From positions 2,698,501-2,762,500 of the forward strand of contig NC_018485.1 in NCBI RefSeq assembly GCF_000304315.1: 64,000 nucleotides of DNA. Direction: 5' to 3'. This DNA comes from Methylocystis sp. SC2 (GTDB lineage Bacteria; Pseudomonadota; Alphaproteobacteria; Rhizobiales; Beijerinckiaceae). Both the position numbers and the translations under genes were made by a program. Positions 20,271-28,765 of this stretch are shown piece after piece (within the stretch, counting starts at the first letter, position 1; every line of letters starts with the position of its first letter). The notes beneath the pieces are model-generated. The model ran no database searches. It was given only the letters and a program-made list of their open reading frames with translations, and was not told the DNA's origin.

Positions 20271-21647
20271 ATGGCGACCGTCACCGTCAGCAAGAAGGCC
20301 TGCTCGGTTAACCCGCTCAAGATGAGCCAGCCGATCGGCGGCGCCCTCGCATTCATGGGACTACGGGGCGCGATGCCGCTCCTGCACGGCTCGCAGGGCT
20401 GCACGTCTTTCGGCCTGGTGCTGTTCACGCGGCACTTCAAAGAAGCCATACCGATGCAGACGACCGCGATGAGCGAAGTCGCGACGGTCCTCGGCGGCTA
20501 TGAAAATGTCGAGCAGGCGGTGCTCAATATCTACAACCGCACCAAGCCGGAGATCATCGGCATTTGTTCGACCGGCGTCACCGAGACGAAGGGCGACGAC
20601 GTCGACGGCTATATCAAGCTTATTCGTGAAAAAAACGCGGCGGTCGCGCATCTGCCGATCGTCTATGTGTCGACGCCCGACTTTAAGGACGCCTTCCAGG
20701 ACGGCTGGGAAAAGACGGTGACGCGCATCGTCGAGACGATGGTCGAGGCGCCAAGGAGCGCCGCACGCCGCGATCCGACAAAAATCAACGTGCTGCCAGG
20801 CTGTCACCTGACGCCCGGCGACCTCGATGAATTGCGCACGATCATCGAGGATTTCGGCTTGGAGCCGACCTTTCTGCCGGATCTCGCCGGTTCGCTTGAC
20901 GGCCACATACCGGACGATTTCACCCCGACGACGATCGGCGGCGTCGGCGTCGAAGAAATTTCGATGATGGGTCAGGCCGGCTGGACGATCGCGATCGGCG
21001 CCCAAATGCGGCGCGCCGCCGAAGCCATGCAGCAGAAGACCGGCGTTCCGTTCCGGTTGTTCGAGCGGCTGTGCGGGCTTGAGGCCAATGATGCGCTGAT
21101 GTCGTTCCTGACGGAGATCAGCGGCCGGCCCGCGCCGATGAAATATCGTCGCCAGCGCGGCCAGCTCGTCGACGCGATGCTGGACGGTCACTTCCACATC
21201 GGCGGCCGCAAACTCGCGGTCGGCGCCGAGCCGGATCTGCTCAATGAGATCGGCGGGCTGCTGACCGAAATGGGCGCGCAATTGCTTGTCGCGGTGACGA
21301 CCACGCAATCGCCGGTGCTCGAACGTCTGCCGACCGAAGAGGTGCTGATCGGCGATCTCGAAGACCTGGAGAATTTGGCGAAGGCCAAGGACTGCGATCT
21401 GATGGTCACCCATTCGCATGGAAGGCAAGCCGCTTCTCGCTTGAAGATCCCCTTCTTTCGCATGGGCATTCCGATGTTCGACCGTCTCGGCGGCGGCCAT
21501 CAACTGATGGTCGGCTATCGCGGCGGGCGCGATCTGATCTTTGACATCAGCAATCTGTTGATGGCCGATCACGAGGAAAACCACGAACCGACACCCGACA
21601 GCTGGCGCGATGGCGTCGGCCCGTCGCACGCCGCAACCTCGCACTAG
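20271..21647 (+). CDS. nifN: FeMo-co assembly scaffold NifN
   Basis: The 458-residue NifK paralogue that pairs with NifE. The start at 20271 is 4 bp after the nifE stop, so the two are coupled. Characteristic parts are CSVNPLKMSQPIGGALAF, LLHGSQGCTSFGLVLFTRHF and CSTGVTETKGDDVDGY. Length is normal. A longer frame beginning at 20121 inside nifE is not the likely start. Confidence 0.97.
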   Translation: MATVTVSKKACSVNPLKMSQPIGGALAFMGLRGAMPLLHGSQGCTSFGLVLFTRHFKEAIPMQTTAMSEVATVLGGYENVEQAVLNIYNRTKPEIIGICSTGVTETKGDDVDGYIKLIREKNAAVAHLPIVYVSTPDFKDAFQDGWEKTVTRIVETMVEAPRSAARRDPTKINVLPGCHLTPGDLDELRTIIEDFGLEPTFLPDLAGSLDGHIPDDFTPTTIGGVGVEEISMMGQAGWTIAIGAQMRRAAEAMQQKTGVPFRLFERLCGLEANDALMSFLTEISGRPAPMKYRRQRGQLVDAMLDGHFHIGGRKLAVGAEPDLLNEIGGLLTEMGAQLLVAVTTTQSPVLERLPTEEVLIGDLEDLENLAKAKDCDLMVTHSHGRQAASRLKIPFFRMGIPMFDRLGGGHQLMVGYRGGRDLIFDISNLLMADHEENHEPTPDSWRDGVGPSHAATSH

Positions 21648-21666
21648 GGGCGACAACGGAGGCGCT

Positions 21667-22062
21667 ATGAAAGTCGCATTCGCAACCCAGGATTTGAAAC
21701 GCGTCGACGCGCATTTCGGCTGGGCCAAGAACATCGCGATCTATGAGATCGGCCCGGAAGGCTACGAATTCGTTGAGGCCATCCAATTCGACGGCGATCT
21801 CAAGGAAGACGGCAATGAGGACAAGCTCGCGCCGAAGATCGATGCGATCAAGGATTGCGCCATTCTCTACGTCGCGGCGATTGGCGGGTCTGGCGCGGCG
21901 CGAGTCGTCGCCAACAACATTCATCCGATGAAGGTCAATCAACCGGAGGCCATCTCAGATCTCCTGGACAAGCTCCAGGAAGTGTTGAGAGGCGTGCCGC
22001 CGCCATGGCTGCGCAAAGCGTTGACCAAGGGAAAAGAGCGCGTGCTCGATTTCGAAGAGTGA
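21667..22062 (+). CDS. nifX: NifX, FeMo-co precursor carrier
   Basis: A 131-residue member of the NifX/NafY/NifB-C-terminal family (MKVAFATQDLKRVDAHFGWAKN). It binds NifB-co or VK-cluster intermediates and passes them to NifEN. The ATG follows a GGAGGCGCT-like ribosome site, 19 bp after nifN. Confidence 0.95.
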   Translation: MKVAFATQDLKRVDAHFGWAKNIAIYEIGPEGYEFVEAIQFDGDLKEDGNEDKLAPKIDAIKDCAILYVAAIGGSGAARVVANNIHPMKVNQPEAISDLLDKLQEVLRGVPPPWLRKALTKGKERVLDFEE

Positions 22063-22071
22063 GGAACGCCC

Positions 22072-22542
22072 ATGTCTGAACCTACCGCCGTGCTGGAGAA
22101 AACTTCGGTTTCCGAGCTTCCCTTCATGAAGGAGCTCATCAAGATCTGGCGCGCCCAGGACACGCATGGGACCTGGGAGACGAAGTCCGACCTCGATCTC
22201 TTGGCCCCCTATGTCCTCGACAAAGAGGCGCGCCGCGCGCTGCCGATCATTGGCGATCCCGACCCCGAGACGATCTGGCGGATGGAGCTCTTCTTCAACG
22301 CCGTTGCGCTCTCCATCGAACGCGCCACGGGCGTCATGATCTCGCCCATGCTGAAAATGAGTCACGAGGGCTTCGGCCGCATGGTGCTGATCGGCGGACG
22401 CTTGATCGTCGTGAACAAGCAGCTGCGCGACGTGCATCGCTTCGGATTCGACAGTTTCGAGAAGCTCGCGGCGGAAGGCGACAAATATGTTCAGTCTGGC
22501 GTCGAGATGATCGAAAAATTCCCGGACGTCGCAAAATACTGA
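22072..22542 (+). CDS. NifX-associated protein (DUF269)
   Basis: A 156-residue protein of the family always found beside nifX ([51 protein letters not shown]). The biochemical role is undefined; it is presumed to act in FeMo-co assembly. It sits between nifX and a DUF683 gene with 8-9 bp gaps. Confidence 0.92.
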   Translation: MSEPTAVLEKTSVSELPFMKELIKIWRAQDTHGTWETKSDLDLLAPYVLDKEARRALPIIGDPDPETIWRMELFFNAVALSIERATGVMISPMLKMSHEGFGRMVLIGGRLIVVNKQLRDVHRFGFDSFEKLAAEGDKYVQSGVEMIEKFPDVAKY

Positions 22543-22550
22543 GGTGAGCG

Positions 22551-22751
22551 ATGAGTGAGATCGACGATCTGAAGGCCGAAATCAAAAAGCTTTCGGCGAA
22601 GGCCATGCAGGCCAAAATGGATCTGCATGATCTTTCGGAAGAACTGCCGATCAATTGGCCCACTATCCCCGAGGTCGCGCAAAAGGCGCATGAAGCTTTC
22701 GCCGAGCTGGAGAAGAAGCGCGCGAAGTTGAAGTCCCTGGAGACGGTCTAA
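22551..22751 (+). CDS. CCE_0567-family metalloprotein (DUF683)
   Basis: A 66-residue, two-helix coiled-coil protein (IDDLKAEIKKLSAKAMQAKMDLHDLSEELP). The family occurs in nif clusters next to DUF269 genes; a crystallised member binds metal at a helical hairpin. Role unknown. Confidence 0.9.
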   Translation: MSEIDDLKAEIKKLSAKAMQAKMDLHDLSEELPINWPTIPEVAQKAHEAFAELEKKRAKLKSLETV

Positions 22752-22774
22752 CTCGAGAAAGAAAGCATACGGCC

Positions 22775-23074
22775 ATGTCACAAGCGACGCGCGATGGGCG
22801 CGATTGGTGTCCAGAATACCTTGTTGCGATCGATCCCGGTAAATGCATCGGTTGCGGACGCTGTTTCAAGGTGTGCGGTCGCGACGTGATGACGCTGAAA
22901 GGTCTCAACGAAGACGGCGAGCTGGTTGCGCTGGACGACGATGAGGACGAAGAAGTCGAAAAGAAAATTATGGTGATGAATGATATCGGCGCCTGCATCG
23001 GCTGCGGCGCCTGCGCGCGTGTGTGTCCGACCAATTGTCAGACCCATGCGGCGGAAGATGTAGCGCTGGTCTGA
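22775..23074 (+). CDS. fdxB: Nif-specific ferredoxin III (FdxB)
   Basis: A 99-residue ferredoxin with two motifs, CIGCGRCFKVCGRD and CIGCGACARVCPTNC, separated by an acidic insert (LDDDEDEEVEKK) typical of the nif-specific type III ferredoxins. It is the last gene of the nifHDKENX operon and a likely electron donor in nitrogenase assembly or turnover. Confidence 0.94.
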   Translation: MSQATRDGRDWCPEYLVAIDPGKCIGCGRCFKVCGRDVMTLKGLNEDGELVALDDDEDEEVEKKIMVMNDIGACIGCGACARVCPTNCQTHAAEDVALV

Positions 23075-23084
23075 GTAAGAAAAT

Positions 23085-23109
23085 GCGAGCCTCCGTGCAG
23101 GAGGCTCGC
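23085..23109. terminator. Perfect inverted repeat between convergent genes
   Basis: Arms GCGAGCCTCC and GGAGGCTCGC with a GTGCA loop, placed between the end of fdxB and the oppositely oriented gene at 23130. It is a probable shared terminator, although no long T run follows. Confidence 0.65.
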
Positions 23110-23129
23110 AACATAAAGCCCAAATCGCG

Positions 23130-23444
23130 CTACTCGATTCCCTGCTCGCGCGCCTTCCACATGGCGGCGATGCGGAAGCGCTCGGCGATCGCGATCGGAT
23201 CGGCCAGCATCATCGCCTGAGCGTCGGCGAGCGCCTTCCTGACGGTCGCGGTCTCTTCCGCGTTCAGCGCCACGCGGCCGGCGACATGGGTCGCGTCCGG
23301 CATGATCGACCAGATTTTTCGCTTCGCTGGGTGCATCTTCACTTCTGTGAGATCGACAGCTTCGAGAACGCCGTCAAGATAGAGCGCAAAGCCCTTCACT
23401 TCGAGTTTTCGTCCGTCTTCAGTGATCTTCACGAGAGTCGTCAT
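23130..23444 (-). CDS. Hypothetical protein (104 aa), rhodanese operon
   Basis: A soluble 104-residue protein (MTTLVKITEDGRKLEVKGFALYL) with a beta-rich N-terminal half and a helical C-terminal half (EETATVRKALADAQAMM). Family not recognised. The start follows GGAAGAGTGACG and lies 2 bp after the stop of the upstream gene. It is the last gene of the minus-strand operon running from 25078. Confidence 0.7.
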   Translation of the reverse strand: MTTLVKITEDGRKLEVKGFALYLDGVLEAVDLTEVKMHPAKRKIWSIMPDATHVAGRVALNAEETATVRKALADAQAMMLADPIAIAERFRIAAMWKAREQGIE

Positions 23445-23446
23445 CG

Positions 23447-23710
23447 TCACTCTTCCTGTTGCGCGAGCCAGCCATAGCCGCCCTGATCCCAAAGTTGGGC
23501 GAGCAGCCTATCTGCATTCCAATCGGGAAATTGAATCTTCAATTCCTCATAGTCCTTGAGAAAGCGCGCGGCGTCGTCGTCGCGCAGCTCGGCGATCATG
23601 CCGTCGGCCTTGTTGTGGAGCGTGAAGCGCGTCCGATCGGCCGCGGCGGAGAGAGCATATTCGTCTCCCGTTTCGAGCTCATGGTCGTCGCGAACGCTCA
23701 CACGCTGCAC
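23447..23710 (-). CDS. Hypothetical protein (87 aa), rhodanese operon
   Basis: A small acidic protein (MQRVSVRDDHELETGDEYAL, ending WDQGGYGWLAQQEE). No known motif. It is tightly packed between the sulfurtransferase gene (6 bp) and the 104-aa gene (2 bp), so it is co-transcribed with them. Confidence 0.7.
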   Translation of the reverse strand: MQRVSVRDDHELETGDEYALSAAADRTRFTLHNKADGMIAELRDDDAARFLKDYEELKIQFPDWNADRLLAQLWDQGGYGWLAQQEE

Positions 23711-23716
23711 TCCTTG

Positions 23717-24574
23717 TTAAGCCGCGGCCGCCGCCGCTTGGTCGGCGCGCTCCCATTCCGCCCATGATCCGTCGTAGACCGGGACATCGGTCCGTCCGAG
23801 GAGATAGAGCGCCAAGGCGTCCATGCAGGACGTCATGCCCGAAGCGCAGGTGGTCACGATCGGCTTGCTAAGATCGACGCCGGCTGACTCGAACCGCGCG
23901 CGCAACGCCTCGGGGTCGAGGAGCACGCCTGTCTGCGGATCGACCAGATCGGCCCAAGGCACGTTCACGGCGCCCGGAATATGTCCGAGTTTCTTGAAGG
24001 GAAAGACATCGGTCTGCGAGCCGTCGAATTTGCCTGGTCCGCGCCCATCGACGATCTGCTCGCCGCCGTTCGCGACAGCGCTCTTCACTTGATCGAAATT
24101 CCGCACGAGTTCCGGCTTGAAGGTCGGCGTGAAGGTCCTGGGCTGCGGACGCACCGGCGACATTTCAGTAGGATGTTTGGCGGCCACCCATTGGTTGAAT
24201 CCGCCATCGAGCATCGCGACATTGTCGTGGCCGAAGACGCGGAACATCCACCACACGCGCGCCGCCGCCGAACCGCCGAAGAGCCGGTCGTAGACGATCA
24301 CGCGATCGCCGTCTCCGACGCCGAGCAGTCCGACTTTTTTGGCGAAGTCCGCTGCATCCGGCAGCATGTGCGGCAGATCGGAATTCGGATCGGCGACGTG
24401 ATCGACGTCGAAATGGACGGAGCCCGGCAAATGCCGGCCGCGATATTGATTGCGGCCGTCGAGATTGGTGCTCGGATGGTGCCATGTGCAGTCGAGAATG
24501 CGAATGTCGCCGTCGCTCAGATGCTCGGCGAGCCATGCCGCGCTGACGAGCGCGCCGGTCAGGGGTTCAGCCAT
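23717..24574 (-). CDS. Sulfurtransferase with two rhodanese domains (SseA-type)
   Basis: A 285-residue protein with tandem rhodanese domains, like 3-mercaptopyruvate or thiosulfate sulfurtransferases. The N-terminal domain has LDCTWHHPS and LPGSVHFDVDHVAD; the active loop near residue 240 is TTCASGMTSC with the persulfide cysteine first. In the nif context it could supply sulfur for Fe-S or FeMo-co work, but this is inference from position and the candidate promoter at 25116. Confidence 0.9.
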   Translation of the reverse strand: MAEPLTGALVSAAWLAEHLSDGDIRILDCTWHHPSTNLDGRNQYRGRHLPGSVHFDVDHVADPNSDLPHMLPDAADFAKKVGLLGVGDGDRVIVYDRLFGGSAAARVWWMFRVFGHDNVAMLDGGFNQWVAAKHPTEMSPVRPQPRTFTPTFKPELVRNFDQVKSAVANGGEQIVDGRGPGKFDGSQTDVFPFKKLGHIPGAVNVPWADLVDPQTGVLLDPEALRARFESAGVDLSKPIVTTCASGMTSCMDALALYLLGRTDVPVYDGSWAEWERADQAAAAAA

Positions 24575-24622
24575 CGGTCGGACCTCTTGTCTGCAAGTTC
24601 ACAATAGTCGCGCGTCCATGCG

Positions 24623-25078
24623 TCACGGGGCGACGGGAAGCGGATAGCCGGAACGCGGACGCGTGCCGTAATAGTCGGGCCGCTCGGGCCAGTCGCCCTG
24701 CTTGATGGTGAATTTGACCACCTTCACCGGGGCGCCGGGCGAGCAGGAGACCTCGGCGAATTTGATTTCGCGATCGCCGCTGCCGGCGGAAAAATCCGCG
24801 ACCACCGTGCCGTCTGCCTTGCGGGCGCGCGCAAATCCGGGCGTGCCCGTCGTGGACGCCGGAACGGAATCGGCGACGAACAAGGGCGTCTCAACGCCGT
24901 CGGCGGAGGGGCCAAAGGCCGGCGAGGCGAAAGTAAAGACCGCCAGCACGCCACTGCGGTCGACCGCTATATCCGCCGTCGCGGGGCGCGCGACGGAGTA
25001 GACAGTCAACGTGCCGCCGCTCAGCAATTCCTTCAACTCGTCCGGCGCGCAGTTGGCGAATTCGGTGGCCAGATTCAT
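24623..25078 (-). CDS. Hypothetical protein (151 aa)
   Basis: A soluble, beta-rich 151-residue protein (MNLATEFANCAPDELKELLSGGTLTVYSVARP). It has only two cysteines (near 10 and 111) and no signal peptide. Family not recognised. A strong TAAGGAG ribosome site precedes it. It is the first gene of the minus-strand operon with the sulfurtransferase; a 48-bp gap separates them. Confidence 0.7.
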   Translation of the reverse strand: MNLATEFANCAPDELKELLSGGTLTVYSVARPATADIAVDRSGVLAVFTFASPAFGPSADGVETPLFVADSVPASTTGTPGFARARKADGTVVADFSAGSGDREIKFAEVSCSPGAPVKVVKFTIKQGDWPERPDYYGTRPRSGYPLPVAP

Positions 25079-25115
25079 CTTCGACTCCTTAGCTGTTCAA
25101 CTCCAGCCGAGAGGT

Positions 25116-25130
25116 TCAAGTTTCATGCCA
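25116..25130 (-). promoter_or_regulatory. Variant sigma-54 promoter of the sulfurtransferase operon
   Basis: Minus-strand TGGCATGAAACTTGA has a near-perfect -24 half but GA in place of GC at -12, the same variant as at 4489. The predicted leader to the ATG at 25078 is about 26 bases. Confidence 0.4.
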
Positions 25131-25172
25131 TGATGACTTATAGTTTTTCGCGTTCGCGCGTCGCCGACTATC

Positions 25173-25187
25173 TTGCACATTAATTGC
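25173..25187 (+). promoter_or_regulatory. Sigma-54-like promoter of the FAD oxidoreductase-Rieske pair
   Basis: TTGCACATTAATTGC: the -12 half (TTGC) and the spacing are right, but the GG of the -24 box reads TG. The leader to the ATG at 25224 would be about 25 bases. It is divergent from the element at 25116. Confidence 0.4.
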
Positions 25188-25223
25188 TATCCACTGCAGC
25201 GAACAGGGAGCGGACGACGCAAC

Positions 25224-26831
25224 ATGTTGGACGTGGCGATCATCGGCGGCGGTTTATGCGGTTTGGCGCTGGCGCGAAAGCTCCATCTGCGCGGACGAGA
25301 GGTTGCGATCTTCGAGGCGCGCGATCGGCTTGGCGGGCGAATTCTCACGGTCGCGCGCGGCGACGGCGGCGGCTTGGACCTCGGCCCGACGTGGTTTTGG
25401 CCGAAGACGCAGCCGCTGATCGCGCAACTCGTCAAAGACCTCGCGCTGCCGGACTTGGCGCAGCATGACGAAGGCGCCGTGCTGCATTTGCGCGAGGCCG
25501 AAAAAAGCGCCGAACGCATCGAAGACAAGCGCCTCTATGACGACGCGCGGCGTCTGCACGGCGGGATGGCGATCCTGGTGGAGGCTTTGGCCGGCGCATT
25601 GCCGGCGGCCAGCGTACATCTCGGTCACGAACTTGCGAGCCTGCGCGATTGCGGCGACCATGTCATGCTCGCTTTCAAGACGGGCGAAGAACCCATGGAG
25701 GTCGCGGCGCGCCGCGTCGTGCTTGCTCTGCCGCCGCGCTTGCTGCGCGAGACCGTTCGCTTCACGCCGGCTTTGGATGAGACGACGTACCAAGCCATGC
25801 TTGGCGCCGAGACCTGGATGGCGGCGCAGGCGAAGGTTGCAATGGAGTATCGCGACGCCTTCTGGCGCGAGCAGAATCTCTCCGGCTCCGCTTTCGTCAC
25901 GCATGAGCAAGCCGTGATCGGCGAAATCTTCGACGCCTGCGACATGGCGGCGGGACTTCATGCGCTCGGCGGCTTTCTTGCCCTCGACGCCGACTTGCGC
26001 GAGTCCTTCGGCGTGGGTCTGCCGGTGCTGCTCGAGAGCCAAATCTGCAATGTCTTCGCCCGCAATGTCGAGCCATTGCACATTCACTATCAGGATTGGG
26101 CGAAGGAGCGGCTAACCTGCAGCGCGGCCGACCGCGCGCAGCAGGGCGGCGAAGGCACGCACGACGTGGCGAACCCTCTGTTGCGCCAGGCGCTGTGGGA
26201 TAAGAAGCTGTTTCTCGGCGGTTCCGAAACCGCGGCGCGCAACGCCGGTTACCTGGAGGGCGCCTTGGACTCCGCGAGACGCATCGAGCGGGTCTTGGCG
26301 GCGATCGAGGCGAAAAAGGCGACCTCCGGCGACGCCCTCTTTGACGATATGCCGGTGAACGAGGCGAGTCTGGCGCGTTTCTCCGCTTGGGTGGACGCGC
26401 GCGCCGACGAGGTTTTCGAAAATTATCGCCGGCGGCTCAATCGCGCCCTGGCGTCGCAAGAGCGCGACAATCTCACGCAGGTGGCTGTGCTCGGGGCGAT
26501 GGAGGAGGTGTTCCAGCAGGCGCTGAGCCTGTTGGCGACGCTGCCCTTCGACATGGACGACGTCGTGATCGAACGCGGCCGAACGGCGCTGACGCCGCGC
26601 ATCCAAAAGCCCTTTGGCGACTTGCTGCAGTCGATCATGGACGACGTTGTCGCCTTCAACCAGACGTCCTGCGCCCTTTCCAATTTCCCGGGCGAACATA
26701 AATTGTCTCAGGATTACACTCGAGTCATCATGCAGGACATCGCCGCGGCCTGGCGGGAATTTTCGCTTGCGGCGAATGGACTGTTGCTGGCGAAGCGGCG
26801 CGAAGCGCAGGAGCAGGAGATGTCGCGATGA
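25224..26831 (+). CDS. FAD-dependent amine-oxidase-like protein with an unusual C-terminal extension
   Basis: A 535-residue protein. Residues 1 to about 370 are a flavin amine-oxidase fold: FAD motif VAIIGGGLCGLALARKL, then EARDRLGGRI, and a closing LFLGGSETAARNAGYLEGAL motif. Residues from about 380 to the end form a helical region I do not recognise. The substrate is unknown. Its stop overlaps the ATG of the Rieske gene at 26828, which suggests a flavoprotein-Rieske electron pair. Start 25224 is chosen because the FAD motif begins at once. Confidence 0.85.
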   Translation: MLDVAIIGGGLCGLALARKLHLRGREVAIFEARDRLGGRILTVARGDGGGLDLGPTWFWPKTQPLIAQLVKDLALPDLAQHDEGAVLHLREAEKSAERIEDKRLYDDARRLHGGMAILVEALAGALPAASVHLGHELASLRDCGDHVMLAFKTGEEPMEVAARRVVLALPPRLLRETVRFTPALDETTYQAMLGAETWMAAQAKVAMEYRDAFWREQNLSGSAFVTHEQAVIGEIFDACDMAAGLHALGGFLALDADLRESFGVGLPVLLESQICNVFARNVEPLHIHYQDWAKERLTCSAADRAQQGGEGTHDVANPLLRQALWDKKLFLGGSETAARNAGYLEGALDSARRIERVLAAIEAKKATSGDALFDDMPVNEASLARFSAWVDARADEVFENYRRRLNRALASQERDNLTQVAVLGAMEEVFQQALSLLATLPFDMDDVVIERGRTALTPRIQKPFGDLLQSIMDDVVAFNQTSCALSNFPGEHKLSQDYTRVIMQDIAAAWREFSLAANGLLLAKRREAQEQEMSR

Positions 26832-27286
26832 GCGAGCAGGGTACGACGATCGAGCGGGACGAGGCGGCGCCGGAAGTCGTCGTCTACGCCTTTTGCGCGA
26901 TGAGCGACATTCCGAGTCAGAAGGCGCGCGGCTTCAACCTCGTGCGGATTGACGACAACGGCGAAGAGAAGCCGTTCCCGATCGTCGTCGTGCGCTGGGG
27001 CAAGCAAGTGTTCGGCTATCAGAACAAATGCCCGCACGACGGAGTCAATCTCGATTGGGAACGAAATACGTTCCTCGAGCCGAATTACGGCCTCCGCTTG
27101 ATGTGCGGCAAGCACGGCGCGCTGTTCGAGCTTGGCACCGGCATGTGCATCGAGGGCCCGTGCAAGGGACGCGGCCTCGTTCCGGTCGATCTCGTGGTCG
27201 TCGACAATGACATCTGCGTCGTCGGCGTCAAATTGGCGGAAGACGTCGACGAAGACGCCGAGGAAGGGGAATGCGCAGGCGACTGA
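26828..27286 (+). CDS. Rieske [2Fe-2S] protein (nif-associated paralogue 1)
   Basis: A 152-residue soluble ferredoxin of Rieske type. Cluster ligands are in CPHDG (about 69-71) and CGKH (about 95-98). A further conserved pair lies in MCIEGPC, and an acidic tail DVDEDAEEGE follows. It shares layout and wording (CxxGPC, VGVKLAE) with the proteins at 35460 and 37827. It is coupled to the FAD oxidoreductase by a 4-bp overlap. Confidence 0.9.
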   Translation: MSEQGTTIERDEAAPEVVVYAFCAMSDIPSQKARGFNLVRIDDNGEEKPFPIVVVRWGKQVFGYQNKCPHDGVNLDWERNTFLEPNYGLRLMCGKHGALFELGTGMCIEGPCKGRGLVPVDLVVVDNDICVVGVKLAEDVDEDAEEGECAGD

Positions 27287-27523
27287 TGCGGAGGAGATCC
27301 GGCTCCGCCTTTCCATCGGCCGAAAGGTCGCGCCGATGCGCGGAGCTGGACAGGGGGCGAAGGCCGCGCCCTCTCAACCTTCGCGATTGAAACTGTACTC
27401 TAGCGCGCGCCTCTCGCGCCCGTCTCCACGTTCTTGCGGCGCGCTCTCGCGCAGCGGACAGGAGCGGCGGGCCGCCGGGGCCGTCGGCCTAAACCGCCGA
27501 CCCCCGGCTCCATGGCGTGCGTG

Positions 27524-28114
27524 TCAAACCGGGCGGTTTTCGTTGCGGTTCTTGACTGGCTCCATACGCTCGACGCCTTGCTGATAAGCGATGACTTCGT
27601 ATGCGTCGTTGAAGTTCAGCGCGGTGTCGAGAAGAACGTCGAGCTTGCCGCCGGTGTCGAGCTTCTTGATGTCGTTCTTGTCGACCATGGCGAGATCCAT
27701 CATCTCTTTCCAAACCGTCGACTCGTCGCAGGGCAGCACATTGTATGTGATCTCGCCGAGCTTGACGCGGAATTTCGCGAGCAGGTCGATATTGTTGCAG
27801 AACATGAAGTAAGCGCCAGTCGGCGAGAGAAGATCGCCGATCACTTCATGGGCGGCTTCGAGATAGGCGAAATTATGCAGATAGCCGGCGAGGATCGGGA
27901 TCGTCGCTTCGCCTTCGTTCGCGTAGGTGAGCACCTGCTCGATGCTAAAGTCCGGCGGCCGCTTCTCGTCCGCCACCTGCGCCTGGAATTTGAGCGCGAT
28001 ATCGCCCCGAAAACCGAAACGTCCCGGCTTGCCGGTCGGCCCCTTAAGCACTGCGTTGAGCAGGCGGCCCTCCCGATCCAGCCGAGCAAGGGCAGTCTTC
28101 TCAATTTGAGTCAT
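27524..28114 (-). CDS. Conserved hypothetical protein (196 aa)
   Basis: A soluble 196-residue protein (MTQIEKTALARLDREGRLLN...) with a helical core around IPILAGYLHNFAYLEAAHEVIGDLL. Not recognised. The start at 28114 follows GGAGAACTGTCG. It is divergent from the iscA-nifU-nifS-nifT operon and shares the NifA site at 28260 with it, with its own candidate -24/-12 at 28185. The 237 bp after its stop (27287-27523) contains only GC-rich sequence. Confidence 0.72.
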   Translation of the reverse strand: MTQIEKTALARLDREGRLLNAVLKGPTGKPGRFGFRGDIALKFQAQVADEKRPPDFSIEQVLTYANEGEATIPILAGYLHNFAYLEAAHEVIGDLLSPTGAYFMFCNNIDLLAKFRVKLGEITYNVLPCDESTVWKEMMDLAMVDKNDIKKLDTGGKLDVLLDTALNFNDAYEVIAYQQGVERMEPVKNRNENRPV

Positions 28115-28184
28115 CGACAGTTCTCCGCTTTGCAATCCGTACGCAGCATCCGCGCGGGGGATCCTTCGTCACGCCGCGCCTCAT

Positions 28185-28199
28185 GCAAAAACTTCGCCG
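28185..28199 (-). promoter_or_regulatory. Sigma-54-like promoter of the 196-aa gene
   Basis: Minus-strand CGGCGAAGTTTTTGC: GG-N10-GC spacing and a perfect -12 TTTGC, with a weaker -24 half. It lies about 60 bases from the NifA site at 28260. Confidence 0.45.
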
Positions 28200-28259
28200 C
28201 AGTTTCGCTGCGTCCCTGGCGCGATCGGCGCGATGGAAGCGACACGGAGCGGCGAGCTA

Positions 28260-28275
28260 TGTACGAAACATGACA
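28260..28275. promoter_or_regulatory. NifA upstream activator site, probably shared by divergent units
   Basis: TGTACGAAACATGACA fits TGT-N10-ACA. It sits about 50 bases before the plus-strand promoter at 28326 and about 60 bases before the minus-strand candidate at 28185. Confidence 0.7.
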
Positions 28276-28325
28276 AAACCACCCGATATTCCGCGGCTCG
28301 CGGGCTGTTTAGCGCGCGATTGTCG

Positions 28326-28340
28326 CGGCACATGAATTGC
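28326..28340 (+). promoter_or_regulatory. Sigma-54 promoter of the iscA-nifU-nifS-nifT-SIR2 unit
   Basis: CGGCACATGAATTGC keeps GGCAC, the N10 spacing and TTGC. Predicted transcription start is near 28352, which excludes the upstream ATG at 28342 and supports the start at 28381. Confidence 0.8.
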
Positions 28341-28380
28341 TTTGAGTGAGGCAGCCGCATTTGGATACTGGAAGAGCGAC

Positions 28381-28701
28381 ATGATCAACCTGACCGACAG
28401 CGCCCTAAATGCAGTGCAGACGGCTATTTCCAGCGCCGCCGATCCCGTCGATGGGCTGAGAATCATGGTGGAGGCCGGCGGCTGCGCTGGCTATCAATAC
28501 AAAATGGGCCTCGTGCGCGAAGCCAGTCCCGACGACACGGTGATTGAGCGCAGCGGGGTCAAGGTGTTCATTGATAACACCAGCCACGAACTCCTGACGG
28601 GCACGACCATCGACTATGTCGTCGCGGTGCAGGGTTCGGGTTTCACCTTCGACAATCCGAACGCGCAATCGAGCTGCTCCTGTGGCAAGTCGTTCGGATA
28701 G
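28381..28701 (+). CDS. IscA/HesB-like Fe-S carrier, nif-type (copy 2)
   Basis: A 106-residue A-type carrier. Conserved cysteines are in GGCAGYQYKMG and in the C-terminal SSCSCGKSFG (C-X-C). These proteins carry Fe-S clusters or iron to apo-proteins. It is the first gene of the operon with an Nfu-type nifU, nifS and nifT. It is closely related to the protein at 43860 and distant from the one at 11395. Confidence 0.93.
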   Translation: MINLTDSALNAVQTAISSAADPVDGLRIMVEAGGCAGYQYKMGLVREASPDDTVIERSGVKVFIDNTSHELLTGTTIDYVVAVQGSGFTFDNPNAQSSCSCGKSFG

Positions 28702-28765
28702 GTTCGGCCCGACTTCACAATTCATGAGAGCGCGTCCGCGGGACTGCGTTGCGGAGGACGAAGCT

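Noticed and set aside
18536..21734. Long minus-strand frames opposite nifE and nifN
   Set aside because: Composition artefacts of high GC third positions in conserved plus-strand genes.
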